Shown: one piece after another, positions 20,627-30,142 of the stretch
How the letters are laid out: each line of letters opens with the position of its first letter
How positions within the stretch are numbered: position 1 is the first letter of the stretch
From: an uncultured Bacteroidales bacterium
GTDB taxonomy: Bacteria; Bacteroidota; Bacteroidia; Bacteroidales; UBA932
Assembly: GCA_949296645.1 (NCBI GenBank)
Contig: CASFPH010000007.1
Location: forward strand, 1-64,000
DNA: 64,000 bases
Reading direction: 5' to 3'
Position numbers and translations under genes: made by a program
The notes under the pieces: model-generated
The model's database searches: none
Seen by the model: the letters and a program-made list of their open reading frames with translations, nothing else
What the model was told of the DNA's origin: nothing

Positions 20627-21458
20627 GTTTCTTCTCCTCCTCTCATCGGTTCTTGTATTGCTGGTGTGCGGAGGAATGGTTTTTTCCTTGGTGTCTGGTT
20701 CGTGGGAAGCCATATCTGCTTTCGGGTTCTGGAATTTCCTTACTTCATCGGATTGGAATCCGGTTCCTGGGGAAGAGAGTTACGGTGCTCTTCCGTTTAT
20801 TGCCGGTACTGTCATGACTTCCTTTCTGGCCCTTGTCCTGTGCATCCCGTTTTCATTGCCTGTGGCTTTGTTCAACGGAGAATATTACAAGGGTAAGAAA
20901 ATAGCGGCGGTGATAGGTTCGGTAGTCGATCTGCTTGCAGGAATACCTTCCGTAGTGTACGGTTTATGGGGATTCTATACATTGAGGCCGCTTATCACGG
21001 ACCTTGGGTTGTCGGATCAGGGATTCGGTGTCCTTACCGCATCAGTAATCCTTGCGGTTATGATAATACCTTATTCGGCATCCCTGAGTTCCGAGTTCTT
21101 TTCCATGGTTCCAGGCGATCTAAAGGAGGGTGCCTTCAGCCTGGGGGCTACAAGATATGAAGTGATAAGGAATGTCATATTCCCTTTTGCGGGATCCGGT
21201 GTATTTGCAAGTTATATTCTGGCTCTCGGTCGTGCGCTCGGCGAGACAATGGCGGTAACCATGCTTATAGGCAACACCATAAACATACCGTCTTCTCTGG
21301 TTGACACCGGCAATACTATGGCCAGCGTCATAGCCAATCAGTTCGGAGAGGCTGACGGGCTGAAGCTGAGTTCTCTTATAGCGATCGGCCTGCTGCTCTT
21401 TCTGATAACTGCCGTAATAAATTTTATCGGCAAAATGGTAATAAAGAAATTCAGTTGA
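20607..21458 (+). CDS. pstC: Phosphate ABC transporter permease PstC
   Basis: One of the two inner-membrane permease subunits. The 283-residue protein has about six membrane helices, starting at residues 5-30. The loop NGEYYKGKKIAAVIGSVVDLLAGIPSVVYGLWG and the EAA-type motif LKEGAFSLGATRYEVIRNVIFPFA are as in PstC. It is sandwiched between pstS (20-base overlap) and pstA (1 base apart). Confidence 0.95.
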   Translation: MRDKIFKFLLLLSSVLVLLVCGGMVFSLVSGSWEAISAFGFWNFLTSSDWNPVPGEESYGALPFIAGTVMTSFLALVLCIPFSLPVALFNGEYYKGKKIAAVIGSVVDLLAGIPSVVYGLWGFYTLRPLITDLGLSDQGFGVLTASVILAVMIIPYSASLSSEFFSMVPGDLKEGAFSLGATRYEVIRNVIFPFAGSGVFASYILALGRALGETMAVTMLIGNTINIPSSLVDTGNTMASVIANQFGEADGLKLSSLIAIGLLLFLITAVINFIGKMVIKKFS

Positions 21459-21459
21459 C

Positions 21460-22320
21460 ATGAAATGCGGGGTTTATTATAGAAAATTGAAGGACAGACT
21501 GTTTTTTCTGACAGTGTGCATGTTCTCTTTCCTTACTGCAGTTCCTCTGGTTGCCATAATAAGCGAGGTGGTACTCAAAGGTTTCAGACAGATAAACTGG
21601 GCGTTCTTTACTGAACAGGCCCCGAGTACTCTTGACGCGATGATTGCAAGAAACAGCGGTTCAATACTTCCGGGAGGGATTGCGAACGGAATCGCCGGCA
21701 CTCTGCTTATGGTGGCTGCAGCAGCCCTGATGGCTGTTCCGGCAGGCATATTGTGCGGGATAGCATTGGCGGAGAAACCGAAATCGTTTTTCTCGGGAAC
21801 CGTGCGTTTCATAGCAGATCTGATTCAGGGGACTCCGTCGATAGTAATAGGTATAATAGCGTATATCTGGGTAGTTGTACCTATGAAGACATTCTCCGGA
21901 TTTGCAGGGAGTGTGGCTTTGGCCATAATGATGCTGCCTCTGATAATCCGTTCTACAGAAGAGGCCCTTAAAATGTTGCCTTCTTCACTTAAGGAAGCCG
22001 GGCTTGCACTTGGATCGTCCTATACTTCGGTGGTCATAAGGGTGATGTTGCCTTCGGCCTTCGGAGCCATATTTACCGGTATTCTGCTTTCGGTTTCAAG
22101 AGTAATGGGTGAAACGGCTCCACTTATGCTTACCGCTCTGGGATGCAGTGTGATAAACTGGGACATATTCACCCCTTCAAGCGCGGTGCCGCTGCTTGTC
22201 TGGGAATTTTACAATGACCCGAATCTTGTAGACATGATATGGAGTTCATCCCTGTTTCTGCTGGCCTTAATATTCATATTTAATCTGATATCAAAAATAA
22301 TAATAAGGAAATATGTCTGA
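21460..22320 (+). CDS. pstA: Phosphate ABC transporter permease PstA
   Basis: Second permease subunit, 286 residues, with about six membrane helices. The motifs [19 protein letters not shown] and the EAA loop [24 protein letters not shown] are typical. The stop overlaps the start of pstB by eight bases (ATGTCTGA), a classic coupling. Confidence 0.95.
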   Translation: MKCGVYYRKLKDRLFFLTVCMFSFLTAVPLVAIISEVVLKGFRQINWAFFTEQAPSTLDAMIARNSGSILPGGIANGIAGTLLMVAAAALMAVPAGILCGIALAEKPKSFFSGTVRFIADLIQGTPSIVIGIIAYIWVVVPMKTFSGFAGSVALAIMMLPLIIRSTEEALKMLPSSLKEAGLALGSSYTSVVIRVMLPSAFGAIFTGILLSVSRVMGETAPLMLTALGCSVINWDIFTPSSAVPLLVWEFYNDPNLVDMIWSSSLFLLALIFIFNLISKIIIRKYV

Positions 22321-23092
22321 GACAAATGACAAAATCGATACAGTCCTTCGAATGAGAAACGTATGCATTTCCTATACCAGAGACAAAATGGCTGTGAACG
22401 ATGTGAGCGCTGATATTGCCAGAAACAGAATTACAGCCATAATGGGACCTTCCGGTTGTGGAAAAAGCACATTGTTGAGGGCTGTCAACAGAATGCATGA
22501 GCTTTATCCCGACATAACTGTCAAGGGTGATATTCTTCTCAACGGGAAGGATATAATGAAAATGAATCCTATGGAGGTGAGACGTATGGCCGGTATGGTA
22601 TTCCAGAGACCGAATCCGTTTCCTACGATGAGCATATATGAAAATGTGGTGGCAGGTCTGAAGTTCAACGATATAAAACAGGGAAGATCCGAACGGGATG
22701 AACTTGTGGAAAACTGTCTGCGAAGCGTTTCTTTGTGGGACGAGGTGAAGGATTCTCTCAACAAGCGTGGAACGTTCCTTTCCGGAGGTCAGCAACAGAG
22801 GTTGTGTATAGCCAGGGCGCTTGCACTGAAACCGGACGTGCTGCTCATGGACGAACCAACCTCGGCTCTGGACCCTGTCGCTACCAACAGGATAGAGGAA
22901 CTTCTCCTTGAACTTAAACAACAGCTTACGATAGTCATAGTTACGCATAACATGTCCCAGGCTGCAAGAATCTCGGATTATTCCATGTTCATGTATCTCG
23001 GGGAACTTGTTGAGTTTGACAATACTGAAAAGATGTTTACGGCGCCGTCAGACAAAAGAACGGAAGAATATCTGAACGGACGCTTCGGTTAA
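22313..23092 (+). CDS. pstB: Phosphate ABC transporter ATPase PstB
   Basis: ATPase that powers phosphate import. Walker [11 protein letters not shown]-loop [10 protein letters not shown], signature [16 protein letters not shown], Walker [13 protein letters not shown] and switch [12 protein letters not shown] are all present. The RPNPFP sequence after the Q-loop is characteristic of PstB. The 259-residue length is normal. Confidence 0.97.
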   Translation: MSETNDKIDTVLRMRNVCISYTRDKMAVNDVSADIARNRITAIMGPSGCGKSTLLRAVNRMHELYPDITVKGDILLNGKDIMKMNPMEVRRMAGMVFQRPNPFPTMSIYENVVAGLKFNDIKQGRSERDELVENCLRSVSLWDEVKDSLNKRGTFLSGGQQQRLCIARALALKPDVLLMDEPTSALDPVATNRIEELLLELKQQLTIVIVTHNMSQAARISDYSMFMYLGELVEFDNTEKMFTAPSDKRTEEYLNGRFG

Positions 23093-23107
23093 TAAAATAC
23101 AGAAACC

Positions 23108-23806
23108 ATGTTGACAGACAACAGAGACAAATTTTTCGGACGTGTGTCGGATGATCTTGCCGCCATGTCCAAGGTAGTTTTCAAGCAAATGAAACTCGTC
23201 AAGTCGGTAATGAAGGGAGGTTCTACGGTTTCCGAAAGGGAGTGTACGGAAGAAATACTCCACAACGAACTTGTAATAGACGGTTTCGAGGCAAAATTGA
23301 GAAGCGGAATAATCAATGCCATAGCTCTTTACAGTCCGAGAACATCGGATATGAGAAAACTAATGGCATGTTATGACATATCGCTCTCTCTTGAACGTAT
23401 AGGTGATCTCCTTCTTAATATTTACGAATATCTGCACAAATCCGGAGGGGATATGCCTGAAATTTATTCAGACCTGAGAAAAAGGCTTTATGATCTGTAT
23501 GAGCTTTCGGAGGAAATGTCCAGAAATGCCGTTTTCTCATTTACCTGTGAAGATATAAGACTGGCAAGGGAAACGATACTTCTTGACAACAAGGCGGATG
23601 TGATGTATGCGGAAATAATGGACTCGGTATCTTCCTTTTCTCCAGAAAACCTTTCCCGGGAGCAAGATGTGTCTGGTATAGTAGCCATATCCTCCATGGC
23701 GTACAATATGGAGCGCATGGCTGACAATGCGACCAACATATCGGAATCGTCGGTGTATGTAATGGAGGGAAAAAGTATAATTCATGTAAGGAATGAAGCG
23801 GAATGA
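23108..23806 (+). CDS. phoU: PhoU-type phosphate regulatory protein
   Basis: A helical, metal-binding adaptor that links Pst transport status to PhoR and moderates uptake. It is 232 residues long, with two repeated three-helix halves. The motifs DISLSLERIGDLLLNIYEYL and SSMAYNMERMADNATNISESSVYVMEGKSI match the PhoU metal-cluster sequence. It sits 15 bases after pstB and before the regulator pair, the usual order. Confidence 0.92.
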   Translation: MLTDNRDKFFGRVSDDLAAMSKVVFKQMKLVKSVMKGGSTVSERECTEEILHNELVIDGFEAKLRSGIINAIALYSPRTSDMRKLMACYDISLSLERIGDLLLNIYEYLHKSGGDMPEIYSDLRKRLYDLYELSEEMSRNAVFSFTCEDIRLARETILLDNKADVMYAEIMDSVSSFSPENLSREQDVSGIVAISSMAYNMERMADNATNISESSVYVMEGKSIIHVRNEAE

Positions 23807-23835
23807 GTATATTCGCATAAAAATTTTTGTTCAGT

Positions 23836-24549
23836 ATGGGAAAGAATAAATCAATTCTGATAGTTGATGATGAGGAGGATATATGCGAGATCCTTCAATA
23901 TAATCTGAAAAGTGAAGGTTATTCGGTGGATGTGTCCTTTTCAGCTGAGGATGCTCTCGAAAAATTGAAAAAAGAGTCCTTTTCTTTGATTCTGCTTGAT
24001 GTCATGATGGAGGGAATGTCTGGATTCAAGATGGCAGAAATATTGAGGGACGAACTTCACGACAGTACTCCTGTCATTTTTCTCACTGCAAAGGATACGG
24101 AAAATGACATGCTTACAGGATTCAGTGTGGGAGGGGACGACTATATTTCAAAACCTTTTTCGATAAAGGAACTCATTGCAAGAGTCAAGGCTGTCCTCAG
24201 ACGTTCTGATATTGCGGCGGAAAACATGTCTCAGACAAACGGAAATTCTGAGCAGGATACTGAGGAAATAAGAATCGACGAACTGCTTATACAGAAGCCT
24301 TCCAAAATGGTGTATATGAAAGGTATACCGGTACAATTGACGAAAAAGGAGTTTGAAATACTCCTGATGCTGGCATCTTCCCCGTTACATATCTTTTCCA
24401 GGGAGGAGATTCTCAAACAGGTGTGGACAGACGAGGTTTATGTTCTTGAACGTACTGTCGATGTCCATATTACGAGATTGAGAAAAAAACTCGGGGAATA
24501 CGGACGCCGCATAATCAACAGGTCCAATTACGGTTATATGTTTGAGTGA
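23836..24549 (+). CDS. phoB: PhoB-like response regulator (OmpR/PhoB family)
   Basis: DNA-binding regulator of the phosphate response. I use ATG at 23836 (MGKNKSILIVDDEED), because the longer frame opens with TTG. The receiver domain at about residues 1-120 has the acidic pocket DDEED, phospho-acceptor Asp55 in LLDVMMEG, and a conserved Lys in ISKPFS. The C-terminal winged helix has the recognition segment VYVLERTVDVHITRLRKKLG. Its location after phoU makes it the likely binder of the boxes at 18448 and 19504. The stop overlaps a possible GTG start of phoR. Confidence 0.9.
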   Translation: MGKNKSILIVDDEEDICEILQYNLKSEGYSVDVSFSAEDALEKLKKESFSLILLDVMMEGMSGFKMAEILRDELHDSTPVIFLTAKDTENDMLTGFSVGGDDYISKPFSIKELIARVKAVLRRSDIAAENMSQTNGNSEQDTEEIRIDELLIQKPSKMVYMKGIPVQLTKKEFEILLMLASSPLHIFSREEILKQVWTDEVYVLERTVDVHITRLRKKLGEYGRRIINRSNYGYMFE

Positions 24550-24554
24550 CGATT

Positions 24555-26306
24555 ATGAGCATGAAATACAAGAAGAAGATCTTCATATATTTTTCCATAG
24601 TCTTTGCCGTGTTTACGATCATTGTCCTGATGGTTGAGATAAACAGGGAAAAGGGTTACAAGAACGAGCTTCTGGAATCGAATATGGAAAATTATTCTGA
24701 CGTGATAGCCTCCTATTACAGGCTCCATCACAGTCCTGATTCGTTGTATCATGTTGCGGAACTTATGCCTGAGAGCCTCAGATTTACTGTTATAGAGGAG
24801 GACGGCGATGTGGTTTTCGACAATACGCTTCCTCCGGGGGAGAAGGTCAATCTGGAGACGCATCTGTACAGACCGGAAGTGTCTTCTGCCCGTCTGAATG
24901 GAAAAGGACAGTCGATACGCTATTCTGAAACGAACAGGATAGATTACTACTATTATGCCGAATTCTACGGTTCTTTTTTCGTCAGGGTGGCATACCCGTA
25001 TGATGTGAAGCTGCAGGGCGTGCTGAAGGCTGACAATTATTTCATTCATTTTATACTTCTTCTGTTCTTCATTACGGTAGCATCACTTCTCTATCTTTCA
25101 GACAAGTTCGGGAAAGCGGTTTCGGGATTGAAGGATTTTCTGAATTCTGTTTCTGCGGAAAATCCTGATTTCGACAAAATAGACAAGATAAGATTTCCGG
25201 ATACGGAAATAGGTGAAATAGGAAGCCGAATTGTCGAAACATACAGACTGCTTGATGAGAAAAACAAGGAGATCGCCCTTGAAAGGGATAAGATTACCCG
25301 GCATTTCAACCATCTTGGAGAGGGCATTGCAATATTTTCCGCAGAGCGCAGGACGATATATTTCAATACTCATTTCATACAGCTTCTCAACATGATTCTG
25401 GATGAACCTACGTTCAGGCCGGAATCCGTGCTGGTGGACGCATCCGAGTTTTCTGAGATGGTGGATTTCCTGAACCGTTCGGATGCGGGGAAATCGGACA
25501 ATGTATGGTCGGGCAAGATTGCAAAAGGCGGAAATTACTTTCATGTAAAACTTGTCGTATTCAGGGACATGAGTTTTGAAGTTTCCCTGGACAATATTTC
25601 CAATGATGAAAAGAACCGTCTGCTCAAGCAGGAGATGACAAACAACATTGCACATGAACTCAGAACGCCTGTGACTACGATAAGCGGATATGTTGAAACT
25701 CTGCTTGACAATAACGGCCTTGATGAAGAAAGGAAAAAATATTATCTGGAGAGGCTCGGTGTCCAGGTCGGAAGACTTTCGGATCTTATAAGGGACATTG
25801 CCCTGATAACGAAGACGGAAGAGGCTGCCTCGCTGTTCGAACTTGAAAGTTTCAATGTAAGGGATACTATAGAAGAGCTGCTTGAAGACATGAGCATGAA
25901 AATACGCGAGCATTCCGTGAAAGTAAACCTGAACGTAGGGGACAATATCATGATTGTAGGCAATCATACGTTGTTTTATTCCATTTTCAGAAATCTTGTG
26001 GAAAATTCGATTGCGTATGCCGGAGATTCCGTAGTCATAACGATTGACAACTATGCAAATGATGACAGCTACTGCTATTTCAAGTTCGGGGACAATGGGC
26101 CTGGAGTGCCTGACGAGCATCTTTCAAGATTGTTTGACAGATTCTACAGGGTTGACAAGGGCAGAAGCAGAAAGAGCGGCGGAACCGGTCTGGGGCTGTC
26201 GATTGTAAAGAATGCCGTGAAATTCCATAACGGGGAAATTTCAGTGAGGAACCGTGCCGGCGGAGGATTGGAATTCCTCTTTTCGATAAAGAGAACAAAA
26301 ATCTGA
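24555..26306 (+). CDS. phoR: PhoR-like sensor histidine kinase
   Basis: Membrane sensor that phosphorylates the adjacent PhoB-like regulator. I use ATG at 24555; GTG at 24546 overlapping the phoB stop is also possible. Two membrane segments (about residues 7-26 and 160-180) flank an extracytoplasmic domain of about 130 residues, longer than in E. coli PhoR. A PAS-like region follows. The H-box is NNIAHELRTPVTTISGY, then come N-box NLVENSIAYAG, G1 GDNGPGVPDEHL and G2 GGTGLGLSI. The operon ends at a strong hairpin. Confidence 0.9.
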   Translation: MSMKYKKKIFIYFSIVFAVFTIIVLMVEINREKGYKNELLESNMENYSDVIASYYRLHHSPDSLYHVAELMPESLRFTVIEEDGDVVFDNTLPPGEKVNLETHLYRPEVSSARLNGKGQSIRYSETNRIDYYYYAEFYGSFFVRVAYPYDVKLQGVLKADNYFIHFILLLFFITVASLLYLSDKFGKAVSGLKDFLNSVSAENPDFDKIDKIRFPDTEIGEIGSRIVETYRLLDEKNKEIALERDKITRHFNHLGEGIAIFSAERRTIYFNTHFIQLLNMILDEPTFRPESVLVDASEFSEMVDFLNRSDAGKSDNVWSGKIAKGGNYFHVKLVVFRDMSFEVSLDNISNDEKNRLLKQEMTNNIAHELRTPVTTISGYVETLLDNNGLDEERKKYYLERLGVQVGRLSDLIRDIALITKTEEAASLFELESFNVRDTIEELLEDMSMKIREHSVKVNLNVGDNIMIVGNHTLFYSIFRNLVENSIAYAGDSVVITIDNYANDDSYCYFKFGDNGPGVPDEHLSRLFDRFYRVDKGRSRKSGGTGLGLSIVKNAVKFHNGEISVRNRAGGGLEFLFSIKRTKI

Positions 26307-26325
26307 ATTTTCCGGCAACATGTTG

Positions 26326-26366
26326 ACGGCGGTGTATCAAAACAAATTTGACACACCGCCGTTTTA
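26326..26366 (+). terminator. Terminator of the pst-pho operon, TCAAA/TTTGA palindrome
   Basis: Arms ACGGCGGTGT and ACACCGCCGT pair perfectly with an inner TCAAA/TTTGA pairing, then TTTTAT. The core TTTGACACACCGCC recurs in related form at 33609 and 50955, so this is one of a small family of repeats. Confidence 0.85.
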
Positions 26367-26405
26367 TATTGCTGCTTGCTGAAATTTATGTCTGGAATCC
26401 TGAAT

Positions 26406-27824
26406 TTAGCTTATCATGTTTTCCACGGTGCTTATTTCGATGAAGCTCGCGCCTGTCCTGTCTCCGAAACTTCCGGCCAGTACTCCTATGAGATCGTCTT
26501 TTCCTACAAGGCCCGAGTCGAGCATGTCGTTTACGGCACATTTTACGAAATCGTCTTTTGTATCGCGCGGATTCATGAAATCTGCGTATATGCCGTATGA
26601 AAGAGCCAGTTCCCTGAGTACATGTTTTTTATAACATTTGGCATATACCGGTATGTTTGGACGGAATGCGGAAATATATCTTCCGGTACGTCCGCTTTGA
26701 GTATCGATAAGAAATGCTTTTACAGGGAGTTTGAGACTGGCTTCGACAATTGACTTGGCAAGTACCACCGCTATCGGTTCCGTGACTTCCTTGAACGCTA
26801 TGTTGAGTTCAGGTTCATGTTCCCTTTCGACTTCCTTTGCAACCTTTGTCATGACCTTGACCGCTTCTACTGGATATTTGCCGTTGGCAGTTTCTCCGCT
26901 AAGCATTATTGCATCCGTATATTCGAATATCGCATTGGCTATGTCGCTGATTTCCGCCCTGGTCGGTCTTGGATTGTTTATCATCGAATGCAGCATCTGT
27001 GTCGCAATTATGACCGGTTTTTTTCTTGCCCTGCATTTGTTGATGATGTGTTTCTGTATTATCGGAATCTTTTCAGCCGCCATCTCGACGCCGAGATCTC
27101 CGCGGGCCACCATTATTCCGTAGCAGTGTTCCAGAATTTCATCTATGTTTTCCACTCCTTCCCTGTTTTCTATTTTGGAAATTATTTTCAGATGACTGTT
27201 CCTTTCCTTTATCAGGTTTTCTATCTCCATGAGATCTGCTGCGGATCTGACGAATGAATGTGCGACGAAATCCAGATTGTTTTCAATGGCCCATATTATG
27301 AATTCCCTGTCCCTTGCCGTGAGAGCCGGGAGCTTTATCGAAACATCCGGAACATTGACGCTTTTTCGTCCTTTTATTACGGCGTCATTGCATGCCCTGC
27401 ATATAAGTTTCGTCTCATCCTTGCTTTCTACTGAAAGGCAGGTTTCGCCGTCGTCGATAAGTATTTCCGCTCTTACGGGAACTTCATCCACGAAATTGTC
27501 GTAATTGGTGTAGAGCAGTCCGTTACCGCATACACCAGCAGTGTTGTCCATTATTATTATGCTGTCTCCTGCCTTTACCGTCATGCCGGATTCCGGATTC
27601 ATCTGGGTCAGCCTGATTTCCGGTCCTTTTGTGTCTATGAGTATGGCTATCTTGTCCGATACCTTCCTGACATTGTTCACTATTTCCAGTGAGGATTCCG
27701 GACTTGTATGGGCACTGTTGATTCTTACTACATTCATACCTTCTTCATACAGAGCCCTTATGAATTCAGGTTCGCATCTTCTGTCCGATATTGTACAGAT
27801 TATCTTAGTCTTTTTTTCCTGCAT
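26406..27824 (-). CDS. pyk: Pyruvate kinase
   Basis: Final ATP-yielding step of glycolysis, phosphoenolpyruvate to pyruvate. The protein is 472 residues. The active-site stretch SKIENREGVENIDEIL and the motif GIMVARGDLGVEM are present, along with the N-terminal MNVVRINSAH (usually NFSHG, here a Bacteroidota-like variant). The C-terminal domain about 340-472 is present. It is monocistronic with promoter TATTTTTG upstream. The window also encodes pyruvate phosphate dikinase, which can run the reverse reaction. Confidence 0.93.
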   Translation of the reverse strand: MQEKKTKIICTISDRRCEPEFIRALYEEGMNVVRINSAHTSPESSLEIVNNVRKVSDKIAILIDTKGPEIRLTQMNPESGMTVKAGDSIIIMDNTAGVCGNGLLYTNYDNFVDEVPVRAEILIDDGETCLSVESKDETKLICRACNDAVIKGRKSVNVPDVSIKLPALTARDREFIIWAIENNLDFVAHSFVRSAADLMEIENLIKERNSHLKIISKIENREGVENIDEILEHCYGIMVARGDLGVEMAAEKIPIIQKHIINKCRARKKPVIIATQMLHSMINNPRPTRAEISDIANAIFEYTDAIMLSGETANGKYPVEAVKVMTKVAKEVEREHEPELNIAFKEVTEPIAVVLAKSIVEASLKLPVKAFLIDTQSGRTGRYISAFRPNIPVYAKCYKKHVLRELALSYGIYADFMNPRDTKDDFVKCAVNDMLDSGLVGKDDLIGVLAGSFGDRTGASFIEISTVENMIS

Positions 27825-27846
27825 GATATTAGTTTTTTATACCATA

Positions 27847-27854
27847 CAAAAATA
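27847..27854 (-). promoter_or_regulatory. -7 promoter element (TATTTTTG) for pyk
   Basis: Minus-strand TATTTTTG lies 22 bases ahead of the pyk start at 27824. No clear -33 element. Confidence 0.5.
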
Positions 27855-27898
27855 GCAATAATTGCCTTAACCCGAACAGTTGTTATGGGGATTTGAAT

Positions 27899-27906
27899 TA
27901 AATTTG
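27899..27906 (+). promoter_or_regulatory. -7 promoter element (TAAATTTG) for xerD
   Basis: TAAATTTG ends four bases before the xerD ATG, which would give an almost leaderless transcript. Moderate support only. Confidence 0.4.
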
Positions 27907-27910
27907 CACT

Positions 27911-28825
27911 ATGGGAAAAGGGACAGGAACCATATGGGATATCACGTTGTCAGGCTTCAGAACCTACATGAAGCTCGAACGTTCGTTTTCGCCGAACACG
28001 ATAGTATCTTATCTTTCTGATGCAACTGCCTTTTCAGCCTATATGGAAAGACGGGATGTCAAGGATCCTTCCCTGGTGAAATCATCTGATATCGAAGGTT
28101 ACATAAGGAATCTTAATGAAAATACCGGCCTTTCGAAGCGTAGTCAGGCGAGAATCATATCGTCGATAAGAGCTTTCTTCAAATATCTTGTGCTGGACGG
28201 CCGGTCGGATTCGAATCCTTGCGACAATGTGGATGCTCCCAAAATGAGCAGGTACCTTCCTTCGGTGCTTTCTCTGGATGAAATAGATGCCATTATTTCC
28301 GAAATCGATCTTTCCGATCCTCTTGGAAACAGGAACAGGGCCATTGTGGAAATGTTGTACTCTTGCGGACTAAGGGTTTCGGAACTCGTAGGTCTGAGGT
28401 TGTCGGACCTTTTTTTCAGGGACGGTTTCATACGTGTCATGGGAAAAGGGAGCAAACAGAGGCTTGTGCCGGTGAACGGGACTGCAATAAAATATGTGGA
28501 GTTCTACATGAGGGACAGAAACGGATTGAAAATAAAAAAAAATGATGAAGACATCCTTTTTCTGAACAGACGCGGGGCACGGATGACCAGAGTCATGGTT
28601 TTCAATATCGTGAAAAGATATGCCGAGGCTGCAGGCATAAGGAAAAACATATCACCGCATACATTCAGGCATTCGTTCGCAACTCATCTGATTGAGAACG
28701 GCGCGGATCTGAGGGTCGTGCAGGAAATGCTGGGGCATGAAAGCATACTTACCACGGAAATATATACACATCTCGATACTGAAAAGTGGCATGAGTCGAT
28801 TATAAAATTCCACCCGAGAAAATGA
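27911..28825 (+). CDS. xerD: Tyrosine recombinase XerD-like
   Basis: Resolves chromosome dimers at dif together with a second recombinase. The protein is 304 residues. The N-terminal SAM-like DNA-binding domain covers about 8-95. The catalytic set is complete: Arg155 (GLRVSELVGL), Lys180, His250 and Arg253 (HTFRHSFATHL), His276 (LGHES) and nucleophile Tyr285. It is most similar in length and motif order to the housekeeping XerC/D group, not phage or transposon integrases. No partner gene or dif-like site was recognised in the window. Confidence 0.88.
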   Translation: MGKGTGTIWDITLSGFRTYMKLERSFSPNTIVSYLSDATAFSAYMERRDVKDPSLVKSSDIEGYIRNLNENTGLSKRSQARIISSIRAFFKYLVLDGRSDSNPCDNVDAPKMSRYLPSVLSLDEIDAIISEIDLSDPLGNRNRAIVEMLYSCGLRVSELVGLRLSDLFFRDGFIRVMGKGSKQRLVPVNGTAIKYVEFYMRDRNGLKIKKNDEDILFLNRRGARMTRVMVFNIVKRYAEAAGIRKNISPHTFRHSFATHLIENGADLRVVQEMLGHESILTTEIYTHLDTEKWHESIIKFHPRK

Positions 28826-28912
28826 ATTTTTAAAAAAGCATAATTGCCTTTTGTTTTTATTATTCTGTCACGTTTTTCCCGGCCATCTCCGTAATATTGC
28901 GGAAAAAAAGAT

Positions 28913-30124
28913 ATGGACCGGAGGGAACAGGAAGGGAAGAATATGATTGTGCCTGATCATGAGAGTGGGGACGGAACTGTCTCTCCGGCCTTTTTTCGCA
29001 ATACCGAAATGCAGTTTCGCAACGATTTCTGCCGCGGAAGTAACATTGTCTTCATATTGTTGTCGTTTATGGCATTTACGGTTGTATTTTCTCTCTTTGC
29101 CGTAAAGGTGGATGTAGGCGTAAGGGCAGCAGGATTGCTGAAACCGGAAACGGACCGGATAGTAGTTTCCTCACCTGCTTCCGGCAGGCTGGTCATGTGT
29201 GGCGGAGCAGGTGAGAATGTGTATTTTACAGCCGGGGACACGTTGTTTCGTGTGTTCGACGAAAGAACAGCGGTGGAGATGAATGCACTGGATATTCTGG
29301 AAAGTGAGGTATCAGGCCATATTCATGATCTTGAAGTGATGCTGGCTGAAGGACGTGATGCCGAAGAGCGTGACTTTGTACTGTCATCGCACTTCATGGA
29401 TTACACATATTTCAGAACAAAGGTTTCCGAAATGCAATATTCCGTGGACATGTACAGACGTGATTATGACAGAAGGAAGATTCTCCTGGAAGACAACATG
29501 ATATCCGACGTGGATTTCGAGGAATCTGAATCTTCTTTGAGAAATGCGGAACTTGCCATGAAAACCTACATTGACGGTGTAAAGGCCGGATGGGCATCGG
29601 ATCTGGTAAGATACAGGACGGAACGCAGTGATATATATGCGAAAAAGGCGTCTCTCGATGCTGCGGAAAGGGAATCGGTGATTCTGGCCCCGTCCGACGG
29701 GACTCTTTTGAAACTGCATAACGTGAACGATGGCGTATTCGTGCATTCCGGGCAGAGTATAGCGGACTTTTCGCCGGAAGGGAAGCTGATGGCGGAATGT
29801 CTGGTCAAGACACAGGATGCAGGATTTCTGAAGGAAGGCATGAAGTGCAGGTTTGTGGTGGATGCCTTTGACTACAACGAATGGGGTGCGGTTGAAGGTT
29901 ATGTCATGAAGGTTTTCGATGACATTACAACCGACCTGAACGGAAATTCAGGATACAGGGTTTTCTGTTCTTTGGATAAATCCGTGCTGTTCCTGAAAAA
30001 CGGAACAGAAGGACGTCTCAAAAAAGGAATGTCGTTTACGGTAAGATTCATCGTTGCAAGGCGGTCACTGTTCAATCTTCTGTTCGACCGGCTGGACGAC
30101 TGGATGAATCCTTTGAAAGGGTGA
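28913..30124 (+). CDS. HlyD-family membrane-fusion protein for peptide export
   Basis: A periplasmic adaptor of a type I secretion or bacteriocin export system. It has 403 residues, with one N-terminal membrane helix at about 42-68 (NIVFILLSFMAFTVVFSLFA), a biotinyl-lipoyl-like segment AGLLKPETDRIVVSSPASGRL, a helical hairpin region at about 120-250 and a beta-barrel C-terminal half. An in-frame ATG 30 bases in is an alternative start. It is 18 bases upstream of a peptidase-containing ABC transporter, the standard pairing. No outer-membrane channel gene (TolC type) is nearby, so one must be shared from elsewhere. Confidence 0.85.
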   Translation: MDRREQEGKNMIVPDHESGDGTVSPAFFRNTEMQFRNDFCRGSNIVFILLSFMAFTVVFSLFAVKVDVGVRAAGLLKPETDRIVVSSPASGRLVMCGGAGENVYFTAGDTLFRVFDERTAVEMNALDILESEVSGHIHDLEVMLAEGRDAEERDFVLSSHFMDYTYFRTKVSEMQYSVDMYRRDYDRRKILLEDNMISDVDFEESESSLRNAELAMKTYIDGVKAGWASDLVRYRTERSDIYAKKASLDAAERESVILAPSDGTLLKLHNVNDGVFVHSGQSIADFSPEGKLMAECLVKTQDAGFLKEGMKCRFVVDAFDYNEWGAVEGYVMKVFDDITTDLNGNSGYRVFCSLDKSVLFLKNGTEGRLKKGMSFTVRFIVARRSLFNLLFDRLDDWMNPLKG

Positions 30125-30142
30125 TTTGAAAAGTATGACGGT

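Noticed and set aside
25098-26120. 340-residue open frame on the minus strand
   Set aside because: Entirely antisense to phoR, whose histidine kinase boxes are complete. Long antisense frames arise from codon bias.
27911-28825. xerD read as a mobile-element integrase marking an insertion with the peptide cassette
   Set aside because: Length and motif order match the housekeeping XerC/D group. No att repeats, tRNA target or other mobile genes flank it.
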